The notes under the pieces: generated by a model
What the model was told of the DNA's origin: nothing
The model's database searches: none
What the model saw: the letters and a program-made list of their open reading frames with translations, nothing else
Program-made: the position numbers and the translations under genes
NCBI RefSeq assembly: GCF_001612725.1
Contig: NZ_BDAZ01000035.1
Span: 103,816-167,815, forward strand
Source of the DNA: Nocardia anaemiae NBRC 100462
GTDB taxonomy: Bacteria > Actinomycetota > Actinomycetes > Mycobacteriales > Mycobacteriaceae
Reading direction: 5' to 3'
DNA length: 64,000 bases
Shown here: piece by piece, positions 51,251 to 60,451 of the stretch
How the letters are laid out: each line of letters begins with the position of its first letter
Position numbering within the stretch: position 1 is the stretch's first letter

Positions 51251-52084
51251 GTCGATGTTGCGTTCACACCACTCGGCGAACGTACGCGGACGTCTGCCGA
51301 GGACCTCACGCACGGTGTCGGTGCGAAACCCCACCGTATCGGCGCGCATCAACTCGAACCCCTCGATGATCGCCGCCGCCAGCGCTGGTGGCGCACCGCC
51401 CGGGTAGCGGGATTCCAATGCCTGCTGCGCGGTGGCCGCCTCGTGCACCTCGACGGTGCGGCCGATCGCGTGGGCGATGGTCGCGACTTGTTCTGCGACA
51501 GTGTAGGTTTCCGCGCCGGTGAGGGTATAGGTCATGGCGTGGTGACCGTTGCCGGTGAGCACCTCGGCCGCCACCGCGGCGATATCGGCAGGGTCGATCG
51601 GGGCATAGCGGCCGGGGCCGGTTGGGTCGAGGACCGCGCCGCCGGAGCGGATCGTCCGCGCCCACGCCAGCGCATTCGTCATAAATCCGCCGGGCCGCAG
51701 CACGGTCGCCGGTATGCCGGATTCGGCGACGACCCGCTCGCGCTCGCGATGCCAACGCCCCATGGCGGGTACCGGATCACCCATCGCATTGAACGACGAC
51801 AGCTGCACGATATGCCGCACTCCGGCCGCTCGCGCAGCATTCACCGCATCGATGGTGTGCTGCAGTCCGATGCCGGGCACCAGCAGGAATAACGCGTCGG
51901 CGCCGTCGAATGCGGGCGGGAAGCTCCTCGGATCGTCCAAATCGCCGACGATCAATTCGCCCCGGCCCGAATCCGCGACACGAGCCGGATCACGCACGAG
52001 AACACGGAATTCCGCACCTCGTACCGCGAGTTCGCCGACGAGTTCACGACCGATATTTCCGGTGCCACCGGTAACCACTATCAT
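51239..52084 (-). CDS. NmrA-like NAD(P)-binding reductase
   Basis: A 281-residue atypical SDR: VVTGGTGNIGRELVGELAVR (GxxGxxG), VRDPARV, IVGDLDDP, FLLVPG, VRHIVQLSSFNAMG, ATVLRPGGFMTN, PIDPADIAAVAAEVL. This is the NmrA/QOR2-type redox-sensing or quinone reductase family. Its start is divergent from the MarR gene, and tandem operator dyads lie between. Probably redox or electrophile stress linked. Confidence 0.92.
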   Translation of the reverse strand: MIVVTGGTGNIGRELVGELAVRGAEFRVLVRDPARVADSGRGELIVGDLDDPRSFPPAFDGADALFLLVPGIGLQHTIDAVNAARAAGVRHIVQLSSFNAMGDPVPAMGRWHRERERVVAESGIPATVLRPGGFMTNALAWARTIRSGGAVLDPTGPGRYAPIDPADIAAVAAEVLTGNGHHAMTYTLTGAETYTVAEQVATIAHAIGRTVEVHEAATAQQALESRYPGGAPPALAAAIIEGFELMRADTVGFRTDTVREVLGRRPRTFAEWCERNIDAFV

Positions 52085-52097
52085 CAGGTCTCCACAT

Positions 52098-52113
52098 CGT
52101 TAGCCGTCTAACG
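52098..52113. promoter_or_regulatory. MarR operator, left copy
   Basis: CGTTAGCCGTCTAACG is a 16-bp dyad (CGTTAG/CTAACG), 13 bases from the reductase start. With flanks, its 18-base arm 52096-52113 is the exact inverse of 52122-52139. Confidence 0.85.
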
Positions 52114-52121
52114 AGGCGAAA

Positions 52122-52137
52122 CGTTAGACGGCTAACG
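52122..52137. promoter_or_regulatory. MarR operator, right copy
   Basis: CGTTAGACGGCTAACG, a second dyad of the same kind, 34 bases ahead of the MarR start. The two copies are separated by 8 bases and together cover the divergent promoters. Confidence 0.85.
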
Positions 52138-52171
52138 ATCTGTTCGTCAATAGCCGAAGGAGATCCGACAG

Positions 52172-52606
52172 GTGCCCGAGTTCCTCGACCTACACGGCCG
52201 CAGTTCGAAGGCGCTGCGTGCACTCGCCGATCGCGAAATGCGCACGCATGGACTACATCTGGGCCAGAACCATGTCTTGGCCCTGCTGTGGGAGCGGGAC
52301 GGGCGCACCCCGGGCGAGGTCGCCGCCGCGCTGAACGTCGCCACACCGACGGTGGTCAAAATGGCAACTCGTATGACCGCCGCGGACCTGCTGGAGCGCC
52401 GTCGCGACGACCACGACAACCGCTTGGTCCGGCTCTGGCTCACCGATAGGGGCCGTGCACTGCAACGGCCGATCGAGGCACAGCGACAAGCCTTGGAGGA
52501 CCGGGTGACCGCCGATCTCACCCCCACCGAACGCCGTCATCTCATGAGCGCGCTGCGCAAAATCCACCGCACCGCAACCGAACTGCTCGGTGAGGCCGCG
52601 CCCTGA
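52172..52606 (+). CDS. MarR-family regulator
   Basis: A 144-residue winged helix regulator: GRTPGEVAAALNVATPTVVK and TAADLLERRRDDHDNRLVRL are the recognition helix and wing. No Cys is conspicuous, so a ligand rather than thiol oxidation may release it. GTG start. It is divergent from the reductase and almost certainly represses it through the twin dyads. Confidence 0.92.
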   Translation: MPEFLDLHGRSSKALRALADREMRTHGLHLGQNHVLALLWERDGRTPGEVAAALNVATPTVVKMATRMTAADLLERRRDDHDNRLVRLWLTDRGRALQRPIEAQRQALEDRVTADLTPTERRHLMSALRKIHRTATELLGEAAP

Positions 52607-52616
52607 TCGCGCGGAT

Positions 52617-53531
52617 TCAGTTCGCTCCGGGCCGCTGCGACCGGATGATCTGCGCCAGCCGTTCGTAGTCGTCCGCGCGCGCCGTGGATGCGCGAAACGC
52701 CAGACCGAGTGTGCGCCCCGGCGCGGGTGCGGCGAAGTGCGCGGTTTCCAATGTGCCGCGCGCGGTTTCGGCCGCCACCGCCATCTGCGGAATCAATGTC
52801 ACCCCGAGACCGCCCGCGACACATTGGACCACCGTCGCCAGCGAAGCGGCGCGGGTATCGCCGACCGCACCCGGATGGGCGTCGGCCGAACGGCAGAATT
52901 CCAGGGTCTGATCACGCAGGCAGTGGCCCTCGTCGAGCAGCAGCAGCGGCAGCGCGTCCAGGGTGGTGGGTGCGATATCGGTGCGCCCGGCCAACTCGTG
53001 ACCGCGCGGGGTCACCAGCACGAATTCCTCAGTGTACAGCGGGATCTCGACCAGGCCGGGCGCCTCGGTCGGCAGGGCGAGCAGCGCGACATCCAGGACG
53101 CCGGTGCGCAATCCCTCCAGCAGCCGGGCGGTTTGGTCCTCGATCACCTGAGGATTCAAGGCGGGCAATACCTTGCGCAATTCGGGCAGCAGATCCGGCA
53201 GCACATACGGGGCAACCGTCGGGATGATGCCGATCCGCAGGGTGCCGCCCAGGCTGTCACCGGTCGCCGAGGCGACGAATCGATCGGCCGCCTCGAGGGT
53301 CGCCGTCGCCTGCGGCAGCAGCCGCATACCCGCGGCGGTGACGAGCACCCGCCGGGTGCTGCGCTCGATCAGTTGCAGCCCGAGCCCGTTTTCCAATGCG
53401 GCGAGTGCCTGCGATAACGTGGGCTGGCTCACATTGAGCCGCGCGGCCGCGGTGCCGAAGTGGCGGTACTCCGCAACGGCCACGAACGCACGCAGCTGCG
53501 ACAGGGTCGGCTGATAAGTCTGATCAGTCAC
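52617..53531 (-). CDS. oxyR: peroxide-sensing LysR-type regulator OxyR
   Basis: A 304-residue LysR-type regulator. The helix-turn-helix is TAAARLNVSQPTLSQALAAL (28-47). The redox pair is at C204 and C213 in EGHCLRDQTLEFC, the spacing of OxyR where H2O2 oxidation forms an intramolecular disulfide. It is divergent from ahpC and should activate ahpCD on peroxide stress. GTG at 53531 matches the usual start; the frame opens earlier at 53558. Confidence 0.94.
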   Translation of the reverse strand: MTDQTYQPTLSQLRAFVAVAEYRHFGTAAARLNVSQPTLSQALAALENGLGLQLIERSTRRVLVTAAGMRLLPQATATLEAADRFVASATGDSLGGTLRIGIIPTVAPYVLPDLLPELRKVLPALNPQVIEDQTARLLEGLRTGVLDVALLALPTEAPGLVEIPLYTEEFVLVTPRGHELAGRTDIAPTTLDALPLLLLDEGHCLRDQTLEFCRSADAHPGAVGDTRAASLATVVQCVAGGLGVTLIPQMAVAAETARGTLETAHFAAPAPGRTLGLAFRASTARADDYERLAQIIRSQRPGAN

Positions 53532-53557
53532 GCCTATCAGTGTAGTGCGACTGATCA
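53521..53557. promoter_or_regulatory. inverted repeat in the oxyR-ahpC control region
   Basis: TGATCAGTC (53521-53529) and GACTGATCA (53549-53557) are a 9-bp inverted repeat at the oxyR start, with TATCAG in between. It is a candidate OxyR-binding site. Confidence 0.5.
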
Positions 53558-53645
53558 CGTTTACCTTTCATCGGCCTTTGGGCAAGATCACCAGTGAGCT
53601 TTTCGATCCACTCGCTCTAGCAAACCGACTGACGAGGAGACAAGC

Positions 53646-54233
53646 ATGGCTTTGCTGACCATCGGCGACCAGTTCCCGGCATACAACCTCACCGCGGTGA
53701 TCGGCGGTGACCTGTCGAAGGTCGACGCTCAGCAGCCTGACGACTACTTCACCCGTATCACCTCCGACGACCACGCCGGTAAGTGGCGCATCGTCTTCTT
53801 CTGGCCCAAGGACTTCACCTTCGTGTGCCCGACCGAGATCGCCGCCTTCGGCAAGCTCAACGAGGAGTTCGAGGACCGGGACGCGCAGGTGCTCGGCGCC
53901 TCGGTCGACAACGAGTTCGTGCACTTCCAGTGGCGCGCCCAGCACGAGGATCTCAAGACCCTTCCGTTCCCGATGCTGAGCGACCTCAAGCGTGAATTGG
54001 CCACCGCCACCGGCGTTCTCAATGCCGACGGCGTCGCCGACCGCGCCACCTTCATCATCGACCCGAACAACGAGATCCAGTTCGTCTCGGTGACCGCGGG
54101 TTCGGTCGGCCGCAATGTCGACGAGGTACTGCGCGTGCTGGACGCGCTGCAGTCCGATGAGCTGTGCGCCTGCAACTGGAAGAAGGGCGACCCGACAATC
54201 AATGCGGGCGAACTGCTCGCCGCGAGCGTCTGA
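53646..54233 (+). CDS. ahpC: alkyl hydroperoxide reductase, peroxiredoxin subunit
   Basis: A 195-residue AhpC-type peroxiredoxin that reduces H2O2 and organic hydroperoxides. The peroxidatic Cys is C61 in FTFVCPTEI; the resolving cysteines C174 and C176 are in LCACNWKKG, as in M. tuberculosis AhpC, which uses AhpD as reductant. GAGGAGAC before ATG. First gene of an operon with ahpD, divergent from oxyR. Confidence 0.97.
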   Translation: MALLTIGDQFPAYNLTAVIGGDLSKVDAQQPDDYFTRITSDDHAGKWRIVFFWPKDFTFVCPTEIAAFGKLNEEFEDRDAQVLGASVDNEFVHFQWRAQHEDLKTLPFPMLSDLKRELATATGVLNADGVADRATFIIDPNNEIQFVSVTAGSVGRNVDEVLRVLDALQSDELCACNWKKGDPTINAGELLAASV

Positions 54234-54283
54234 GCAATATCCGTATCACCTGAAAACCCACGAACGAGAAGAGGATTCGCCGA

Positions 54284-54823
54284 ATGAGCATTGAGACCCT
54301 GAAGAACTCCCTTCCCGAGTACGCCAAGGACCTCAAGCTCAATCTGTCGTCCATCGCACGCACCACCGTGCTGAACGAACAGCAGCTGTGGGGCACCCTG
54401 CTCGCGTCGGCGGCCGCGACCCGGTCGGCGACGACGCTGCGGGAAATCGCTGAGGAAGCCGCGGACAAGCTGTCGGCGGAGGCCTACAACGCCGCGCTCG
54501 GCGCCGCCTCGATCATGGGCATGAACAATGTGTTCTACCGGGGCAAGGCGTATCTGGAGGGACGCTACGACGATCTGCGTGCCGGTCTGCGGATGAACAT
54601 CATCGGCAATCCGGGTGTCGACAAGGCCGATTTCGAGCTGTGGTCGTTCGCGGTCTCCTCGATCAACGGCTGCGCGCACTGCCTGGAGGCGCACGAGAAG
54701 ACGTTGCGCGAGGCGGGCGTCTCGCGCGAGGTGATCTTCGAATCGCTGCGCGCGGCCGCGATCGTCGCCGGTGTCGGCCAGGCCGTGCAATCCACGGAGG
54801 CCCTGGCCACCGCCGCGGTCTGA
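54284..54823 (+). CDS. ahpD: alkyl hydroperoxide reductase AhpD
   Basis: A 179-residue trimeric protein with the CxxC pair C130-C133 in SINGCAHCLEAHE, which transfers electrons from the lipoyl protein of a dehydrogenase complex to AhpC. GAAGAGGA lies before ATG. It follows ahpC by 50 bases and is closed by a terminator. Confidence 0.97.
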   Translation: MSIETLKNSLPEYAKDLKLNLSSIARTTVLNEQQLWGTLLASAAATRSATTLREIAEEAADKLSAEAYNAALGAASIMGMNNVFYRGKAYLEGRYDDLRAGLRMNIIGNPGVDKADFELWSFAVSSINGCAHCLEAHEKTLREAGVSREVIFESLRAAAIVAGVGQAVQSTEALATAAV

Positions 54824-54840
54824 TATTTCGCCGGAAATCC

Positions 54841-54875
54841 GCAACGGCCCCGTCCGAATAGGACGGGGCCGTTGC
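54841..54875 (+). terminator. terminator of ahpCD
   Basis: GCAACGGCCCCGTCC (54841-54855) pairs with GGACGGGGCCGTTGC (54861-54875) around GAATA, a perfect 15-bp stem, then CGTTTCC. It sits 18 bases after the ahpD stop. Confidence 0.88.
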
Positions 54876-54957
54876 CGTTTCCGCGCCGACCGGCACGTGT
54901 CGGAGCGGCTCGCTAGCCTGTCCGCGATACGCACCTCGTGAACAAGGGAGCAGGCCG

Positions 54958-57900
54958 ATGGCTGTCCGCACGCCGCCGACCGATGAGGACACCTGGGTGG
55001 TACCCGCCGCCTGGTGGTCGAAAACCGATCCGTTCCGCGGCCGTTGGCCCGCACGCGGAGTTGCGGTGAATGCCGCTGCGGCCCAGACCATCTCCGACAA
55101 GTTGGCGCTGTCCGCGGATCGGACCCGGGCCATCCTGAGCCATTCCGGCTCGCACAAGGTGCTCGCCGAACGGGGTGCGCGGTATTTGGCCGATCGGCGG
55201 GCCGACCCGCTCGGTGCGGCCGTGTGCGCCGCGATCGGCATGGACGCGAAACTGTGGGATGACAAGGCACTCGGCCGCTACTACGACGACCACGCGGATC
55301 TGGCCGATTATCTGGTCGCCACCCACGGTCTCGGCTGCGCCGTGGCGACCGTGGCCGCGCTCAGCGGCATCTGCGCGGAGGCATCGGATACCTGGGGCGG
55401 GCAATCGAATCGCTTGGTGGTTTCACGTCCCTGCGATCCGGCCGCCACCCTGGTCCGCCGATTGCGCACCCTGCTGGCCGCCGCCGCGGATATGGACTAC
55501 GCCGACGCCCTCGACCAGGCACGGCAACTGCGCCACGGCCCGCTATCGATCCGGTTGCTCACCTCATATCTGTTCCCCACCGAACAAGACTGGGTGAGCA
55601 CCGATCTCGCCGATCCGAAACTCACCGACGGGTTCGGATCGATATTCCTGCTCGCCTCGGTGACCGATCCGGCGCACGCGCACCGCATCCTCGATCTGCT
55701 CGGCTGGCACTGGCATCTGCTGCGCGACAACAAATCGCTGATCTACAGTGTCGCAGCACATCTCGGTCCGGGCGCCGCCTCGGTCCTCACTCGACTGTGG
55801 GAAGCGGGTCAGGGCAACAGCTCCGCGCCGGGACCGGAAACTCTGTCGCGCATCCTCGCCCACCTACCCGCTGACGAAGCGATGGACTTCCTGGCCGGGC
55901 ATTCGTGGCGCAATGTGACCGCCGCGGCGCTGCTGGCCTCCTCGGAACGGTTTCCGGCACGCGCCATGCGTGTGCTCGGTGCGCGGACCACCCGGCACGA
56001 GAACACCACCGACTTCTGCCAGCACGTCCGCCGTCATCCCGAACTCGCCGTCGCCATGCGCGACGAACTGCCCCAAATCGCACAGCATTTGATCGATGAC
56101 AGTCTGCCCGGGGTGACGATCAATAACACCCCCGACGAGCTGGTTCCGCCGATTCTGCGTGACCCGCCGTGGAACAGGCCGCGCCGCAAGCCGACCGCCC
56201 CGATCACCCGCCGAGCGCCGACAGCTGTTCACATTTGCTGGCGCGACGGCGAGCAGCAGCAGTGGCTCGACACGCGCACGAAGCTGAGCGACGACGAGGT
56301 GCGCAGGCGTTTGGGAGTCGCCGCGTCCGATCCCCGCGACCTCGGCGATTGGGTGCTGGAGGCGCTGGCCCAAGCCGATCCGGCGCTCGCCGAGCCGATC
56401 CTACCTGCCGAGTGCACCTGGTTACTCTGGTCGGTCAACGGGTTGATGGCGGTCACCGCCGCGCACGGTGCGGCGGCCCACGACCTCGTCACCGGTGCCA
56501 TCGCGGCGGACCCGCGTGAGCTCGCGGCCGCGATCGCCCCCATCGAAAGCCCAACCGTCGCAGCCTTCGTCGTCGACTGGCTGGGGTTGCGCACGCGCCG
56601 CCGGGTGGCCATGGACTGGCTGCGGCGCCACCCTGGGTATGCGGCCACCACATTCATTCCGGGCGCGATCGGCAAGGCGCGCAAGACGAGACGTCTGTAC
56701 AGCACTGCCTTGCGCACCCTCGCCACGCTCGGCCACACCGATGCGATCATGGCTGCCGCGGCAGCCTACGGCGTGGCTGCCGCGGTGCGCGAGTTGCTCG
56801 ACGCCGATCCTGCCGAGATCGTTCCCGATCGCATTCCCGTTCTCCCGCAATGGTTGTCGATTCTCGAACTGCCGCCGATCATGTTGACGAGCGACCACCC
56901 GCTGCCCCCGGGCGATGTCGCGAATCTCGTCACGTTCATGATGATGTCGGAGCCAGGGGTCCCGCATGCCGCGCTGGCGCGAGTTCGCGAACACTGTCAC
57001 GCACCGACTCTCGCCGCCGCGGCGGGTGCGATCTTCGACCAGTGGATCAATGCCGGTGCGCGCTGGAAGGACACCTGGGTCTGGGAGGCCTTGGCCGCGT
57101 TCGGAAATGACGAAACCGTCGCGGAGTTGCTGCCGAGAATCACTTGGAGCACAGGCAAGGACAATGCGCTGGACACCCTGGCCGCGATCGGCTCCGACTA
57201 CGCCTTGTCGGCCCTCATCGAGCTCACCGAGCAGGGCCGCAACGCGGCGGTCCGCGATGCGGCGCACACTCGCGTCGCCGAGGTCGCGGACGAATTGGGA
57301 TTGAGCGAGGATCAACTCGCCGACCGGATGGTTCCGGATCTCGGACTGCGCCCCGACGGTACGGCGCTGCTCGACTTCGGGCCGCGCCAATTCGTGCTCG
57401 GCTTCGACGAACAGCTGCGCCCCACCGTCACCGGTACCGACGGCACCCGCTACAAGGCGCTGCCCAAAGCCGGAGTTCGCGACGACGATGCCCTCGCCGC
57501 CGCGGCGACTGCGACGTATCGATCGAGCCGCAAGTCGGTCAAGAAGTTCGCCGCCGACCAGATCCGGCGACTCGAACGCGCGATGGTCACCGAACGCCGC
57601 TTCACCCTCGACGAACTGCGCACCCAGTTCATCGCACATCCGGTGCGCATCAACGTGACCCGCCGCCTCATCTGGGCGACCTATCGCGACGACCAGGTGC
57701 TCGACTCGTTCCGCATCACCGAGGACAACATCTTCGCCGATGCCGACGACGCCACTCTCGATATCGCGCAGGACGCCGTCATCGGCATTGCCCATCCGGT
57801 GCACCTCGGTACCGAGCTGACCGCCGCGTGGGCCGAGGTGCTCGCCGATCACGAACTCCGGCAACCCTTTCCACAGATCGGACGGGAGGTGTACCAACCG

Positions 57901-58233
57901 GATCCGGAACTGCTCGCCAGTTCCAGCACGCCCATTCCGGCGGGGGTCACCGTGCCCCTCGGCCGCATCCACGGCCTGCACAACCGTGGCTGGAATCCGC
58001 CCGAACGCGGCGACGGCGGTCGCATCGATACGTTCGACAAGCGCCTACCCGACGACCGGGTTTTCAGTATCGGGATCGATCCGGGCATAGAGCCGTTCGA
58101 TGCGGTCGCTCCCATGCACGAGCTCAGGTACGCCGCGCTCGCGGGCCGCGATTCCCCCACCTTCGCCGACCTCAGTCCGGTCACCACATCGGAAATCCTG
58201 CGTGATCGCGCCTGGCTCTCCGGCCAGCATTGA
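54958..58233 (+). CDS. large DUF4132 domain protein
   Basis: A 1091-residue cytosolic protein with no membrane helices. It begins with TWVVPAAWWSKTDPFRGRWP and continues with alpha-helical HEAT/armadillo-like repeats between about 150 and 750 (for example VAELLPRITWSTGKDNALDT and LDTLAAIGSDYALSALIELT). The DUF4132 domain is near 820-1010: RRFTLDELRTQFIAHPVRIN, LIWATYRDDQVLDSFRITED. The family occurs in many bacteria, sometimes with WGR domains, and its role is not established. It is downstream of ahpCD's terminator and has its own GGGAG site. Confidence 0.85.
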   Translation: MAVRTPPTDEDTWVVPAAWWSKTDPFRGRWPARGVAVNAAAAQTISDKLALSADRTRAILSHSGSHKVLAERGARYLADRRADPLGAAVCAAIGMDAKLWDDKALGRYYDDHADLADYLVATHGLGCAVATVAALSGICAEASDTWGGQSNRLVVSRPCDPAATLVRRLRTLLAAAADMDYADALDQARQLRHGPLSIRLLTSYLFPTEQDWVSTDLADPKLTDGFGSIFLLASVTDPAHAHRILDLLGWHWHLLRDNKSLIYSVAAHLGPGAASVLTRLWEAGQGNSSAPGPETLSRILAHLPADEAMDFLAGHSWRNVTAAALLASSERFPARAMRVLGARTTRHENTTDFCQHVRRHPELAVAMRDELPQIAQHLIDDSLPGVTINNTPDELVPPILRDPPWNRPRRKPTAPITRRAPTAVHICWRDGEQQQWLDTRTKLSDDEVRRRLGVAASDPRDLGDWVLEALAQADPALAEPILPAECTWLLWSVNGLMAVTAAHGAAAHDLVTGAIAADPRELAAAIAPIESPTVAAFVVDWLGLRTRRRVAMDWLRRHPGYAATTFIPGAIGKARKTRRLYSTALRTLATLGHTDAIMAAAAAYGVAAAVRELLDADPAEIVPDRIPVLPQWLSILELPPIMLTSDHPLPPGDVANLVTFMMMSEPGVPHAALARVREHCHAPTLAAAAGAIFDQWINAGARWKDTWVWEALAAFGNDETVAELLPRITWSTGKDNALDTLAAIGSDYALSALIELTEQGRNAAVRDAAHTRVAEVADELGLSEDQLADRMVPDLGLRPDGTALLDFGPRQFVLGFDEQLRPTVTGTDGTRYKALPKAGVRDDDALAAAATATYRSSRKSVKKFAADQIRRLERAMVTERRFTLDELRTQFIAHPVRINVTRRLIWATYRDDQVLDSFRITEDNIFADADDATLDIAQDAVIGIAHPVHLGTELTAAWAEVLADHELRQPFPQIGREVYQPDPELLASSSTPIPAGVTVPLGRIHGLHNRGWNPPERGDGGRIDTFDKRLPDDRVFSIGIDPGIEPFDAVAPMHELRYAALAGRDSPTFADLSPVTTSEILRDRAWLSGQH

Positions 58234-58329
58234 CAGACATACCTGACAAATCGGGACAGGGATTCCTCCCGAACAGAATTTCTGCGGCAGCGCATCAACG
58301 ACTTCTCGGCGGCCGGTAGGCTCGCGAAC

Positions 58330-59031
58330 ATGGGCACACAAGGTGAACCAGAGGCCATCGGTACGCGGGTCGAGGTCGTGCGCGTTTTCACGGACCCGAC
58401 CGGACGAGGCGGCAACGAGCTCGGTATCGCTCGCGCCGCGGACGTCGCCGAGGTCGACCACCAGGCATTGGCGGCGAAGGCCGGGTACAGCGAGACCGTC
58501 GTTGTCGAGGATCCGGTCGATGAGATCGCCAGGGTGCGGATCTACACCCCCGCGGTGGAGCTGCCTTTCGCCGGGCATCCGTCGGTGGGTACCGCCTGGT
58601 GGTTCGCCGAGCGGGGCCAGCCGGTACGGGTTCTGCAGGTGTCGGCAGGTGCGGTCGCCGTCGAACTCACCGACGGGCTCGTCTGGATCAGGGCACGCGG
58701 TGAATGGGCGCCGGACTTCACCTTTCATCAGCTCGACAACCTCGAGGAACTGGCGAATCTGCACCCCGACGATTTCGACAGCGGCTCGCACTACCTATGG
58801 ACCTGGACCGACGAGCACCGCGGCGCCCTGCGCTCGCGCATGTTCGCCCCCGCCATGGGCGTCCCCGAGGACGAAGCAACCGGCGCCGCCGCGGTCGCCC
58901 TCACCGCTCTACTGCGCCGCAGCCTGATCATCACCCAGGGCAAGGGCTCACAGATCTTCACCGAATGGGATTCCGACGGTTGGGTTCGACTCGGCGGCCG
59001 CGTCGTCGCCGACTCGGTCGTCCACCTGTAG
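58330..59031 (+). CDS. PhzF-like isomerase family protein
   Basis: A 233-residue protein of the PhzF/diaminopimelate-epimerase fold: VVRVFTDPTGRGGNELGIAR, RIYTPAVELPFAGHPSVGTA, DEATGAAAVALTALL and GKGSQIFTEW. PhzF proteins usually have about 280 residues; this one is shorter in the middle. The usual catalytic Glu near residue 45 is not clear (SETVVVED is the likely place). Substrate unknown. It is downstream of the DUF4132 gene. Confidence 0.85.
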   Translation: MGTQGEPEAIGTRVEVVRVFTDPTGRGGNELGIARAADVAEVDHQALAAKAGYSETVVVEDPVDEIARVRIYTPAVELPFAGHPSVGTAWWFAERGQPVRVLQVSAGAVAVELTDGLVWIRARGEWAPDFTFHQLDNLEELANLHPDDFDSGSHYLWTWTDEHRGALRSRMFAPAMGVPEDEATGAAAVALTALLRRSLIITQGKGSQIFTEWDSDGWVRLGGRVVADSVVHL

Positions 59032-59326
59032 ACCGCGATTATTCGACGGTAGGGCTGCCGACAAGGCATAGAACCGGGGCTCGACGCTGCCTGGGCTTGC
59101 CCGACCCACCCCGGCACCCGCGTGGCGGTCGGACTCCGAGACGAGTTCGGTCAGCCGATGCAGCAGCGTGACGAGCTGCACCCGTTCGGTGGGCGCGAAC
59201 GCCCTCGTAGGCGCGGAGTCGACACTCGCGCAGTCGGGTCGAGCCGTTGGACGGCCATCCTCACCAGTCGTCCCAACGGGATGTCCGCCTCCGCGGCCAG
59301 CCTGGTCCGACCGCGACGCGGGCGGC

Positions 59327-59998
59327 CTATCCCGAGACGGCGGCGATCAGCATGTAGGCCGTGCCGAGGTCCATGACGAGATGGGGCACGATCGCGGATG
59401 TCAGTACGCGGGAGATGAAGGACGCCGACTGCCGCGGGGCGGTTCGGATACCGATCTGGTGGCCGAGCCAGCGCTGGCAACGACCGGTACTCGCCGCGAC
59501 GATCAAGGCGAGCGCATCGGCGGTGAAGAGCGCGGCCAGTGTCAGCGCCGGTGCAGGGGCTGGCCCGTCGGCGTGCATGCCCGCACTGTGGCCCGCGATC
59601 GAGTACAGCATGGTGGCCGCGACGGCGATGTGATATCCGAGGGCGATGGTTCGATCATCGGGTAGCGCACGAGTCACATTGCGCCACTGCCCAATTCGAT
59701 CTGCCAGTAATGCCGTGAAGACGATGATGAGCGCGATCAGCACACCGCGCAGCACGACCGGATCCGCGCCCATCGGGAAGACCAGCATCGCGAGCATGAC
59801 CATGCACATGATCAAATGCGCGGCATCGGATTCGTGACACACCGCCGCGCCGGTCGAATTCACCTGCAGGCGAACGGGTTCGGTCCGGCCGACGCCACCC
59901 GCCACAGCCAAACGGCCGAGCACCACCCCGCCCGCGAACAGAAACGCCACCACCACCGACCACCGCAATGCGGCATACTCCTGCGCGAACTCCACCAC
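59327..59998 (-). CDS. DUF5134 membrane protein
   Basis: A 223-residue membrane protein with about six helices (ALRWSVVVAFLFAGGVVLGRL, HLIMCMVMLAMLVFPM, VLIALIIVFTALLADRI, YHIAVAATMLYSIAGHSAGM, TLAALFTADALALIVA, VPHLVMDLGTAYMLIAAVS). The His residues in CHESDAAHLIMCMVM and HSAGMHADG are characteristic of DUF5134, which is thought to bind copper or heme. GTG with GGAGGAGG upstream; GTG at 59995 also fits. Confidence 0.82.
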   Translation of the reverse strand: MVEFAQEYAALRWSVVVAFLFAGGVVLGRLAVAGGVGRTEPVRLQVNSTGAAVCHESDAAHLIMCMVMLAMLVFPMGADPVVLRGVLIALIIVFTALLADRIGQWRNVTRALPDDRTIALGYHIAVAATMLYSIAGHSAGMHADGPAPAPALTLAALFTADALALIVAASTGRCQRWLGHQIGIRTAPRQSASFISRVLTSAIVPHLVMDLGTAYMLIAAVSG

Positions 59999-60451
59999 AC
60001 CCACCTCCTCCCCCCATGCTCGCACCCCACCCCCTCCACGCGCCCCCCTTTCCCCCTCGCTTACGACGCGCCCCCCGACGCAGCAGCTGGACGAATGATC
60101 ACGGGGAACCAGGGCGGCAAAACGCGAGTAGCCCCCGCCACCAGTTCCCCTGATATTGATTGCCCGCACCGAAACGGGATGGCGGCCATCGGATGCGCGG
60201 GGCTAGCGTGCCACGTTGGGGCGGCGGCGATCGGCGGCGCGCGCGCGAAGCGCATCGCGACATCGATGGCCGAGCGCATGGTCGGGCTGCTCAGCACCTC
60301 CATCGAGCACGCCATAGGTGGTGATGCGCGTGCGCATACCCGCCTCGAAGCCAAGCCCCGGTTGGTCGTCGAGGGTGGTTCCATAGCAGGATGCCGGATC
60401 CGGTGCAGTTGCGGCATACGATGCGGCGAATGCTCCGCAGTATGTGAGCCG
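59999..60451. other. 453-bp stretch without a supported gene
   Basis: Open frames on both strands here show no domain I know. The first 60 bases are pyrimidine rich (long C runs), and 60370-60450 has a Cys-rich frame that probably is chance. A decayed gene is possible but not supported. Confidence 0.4.
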
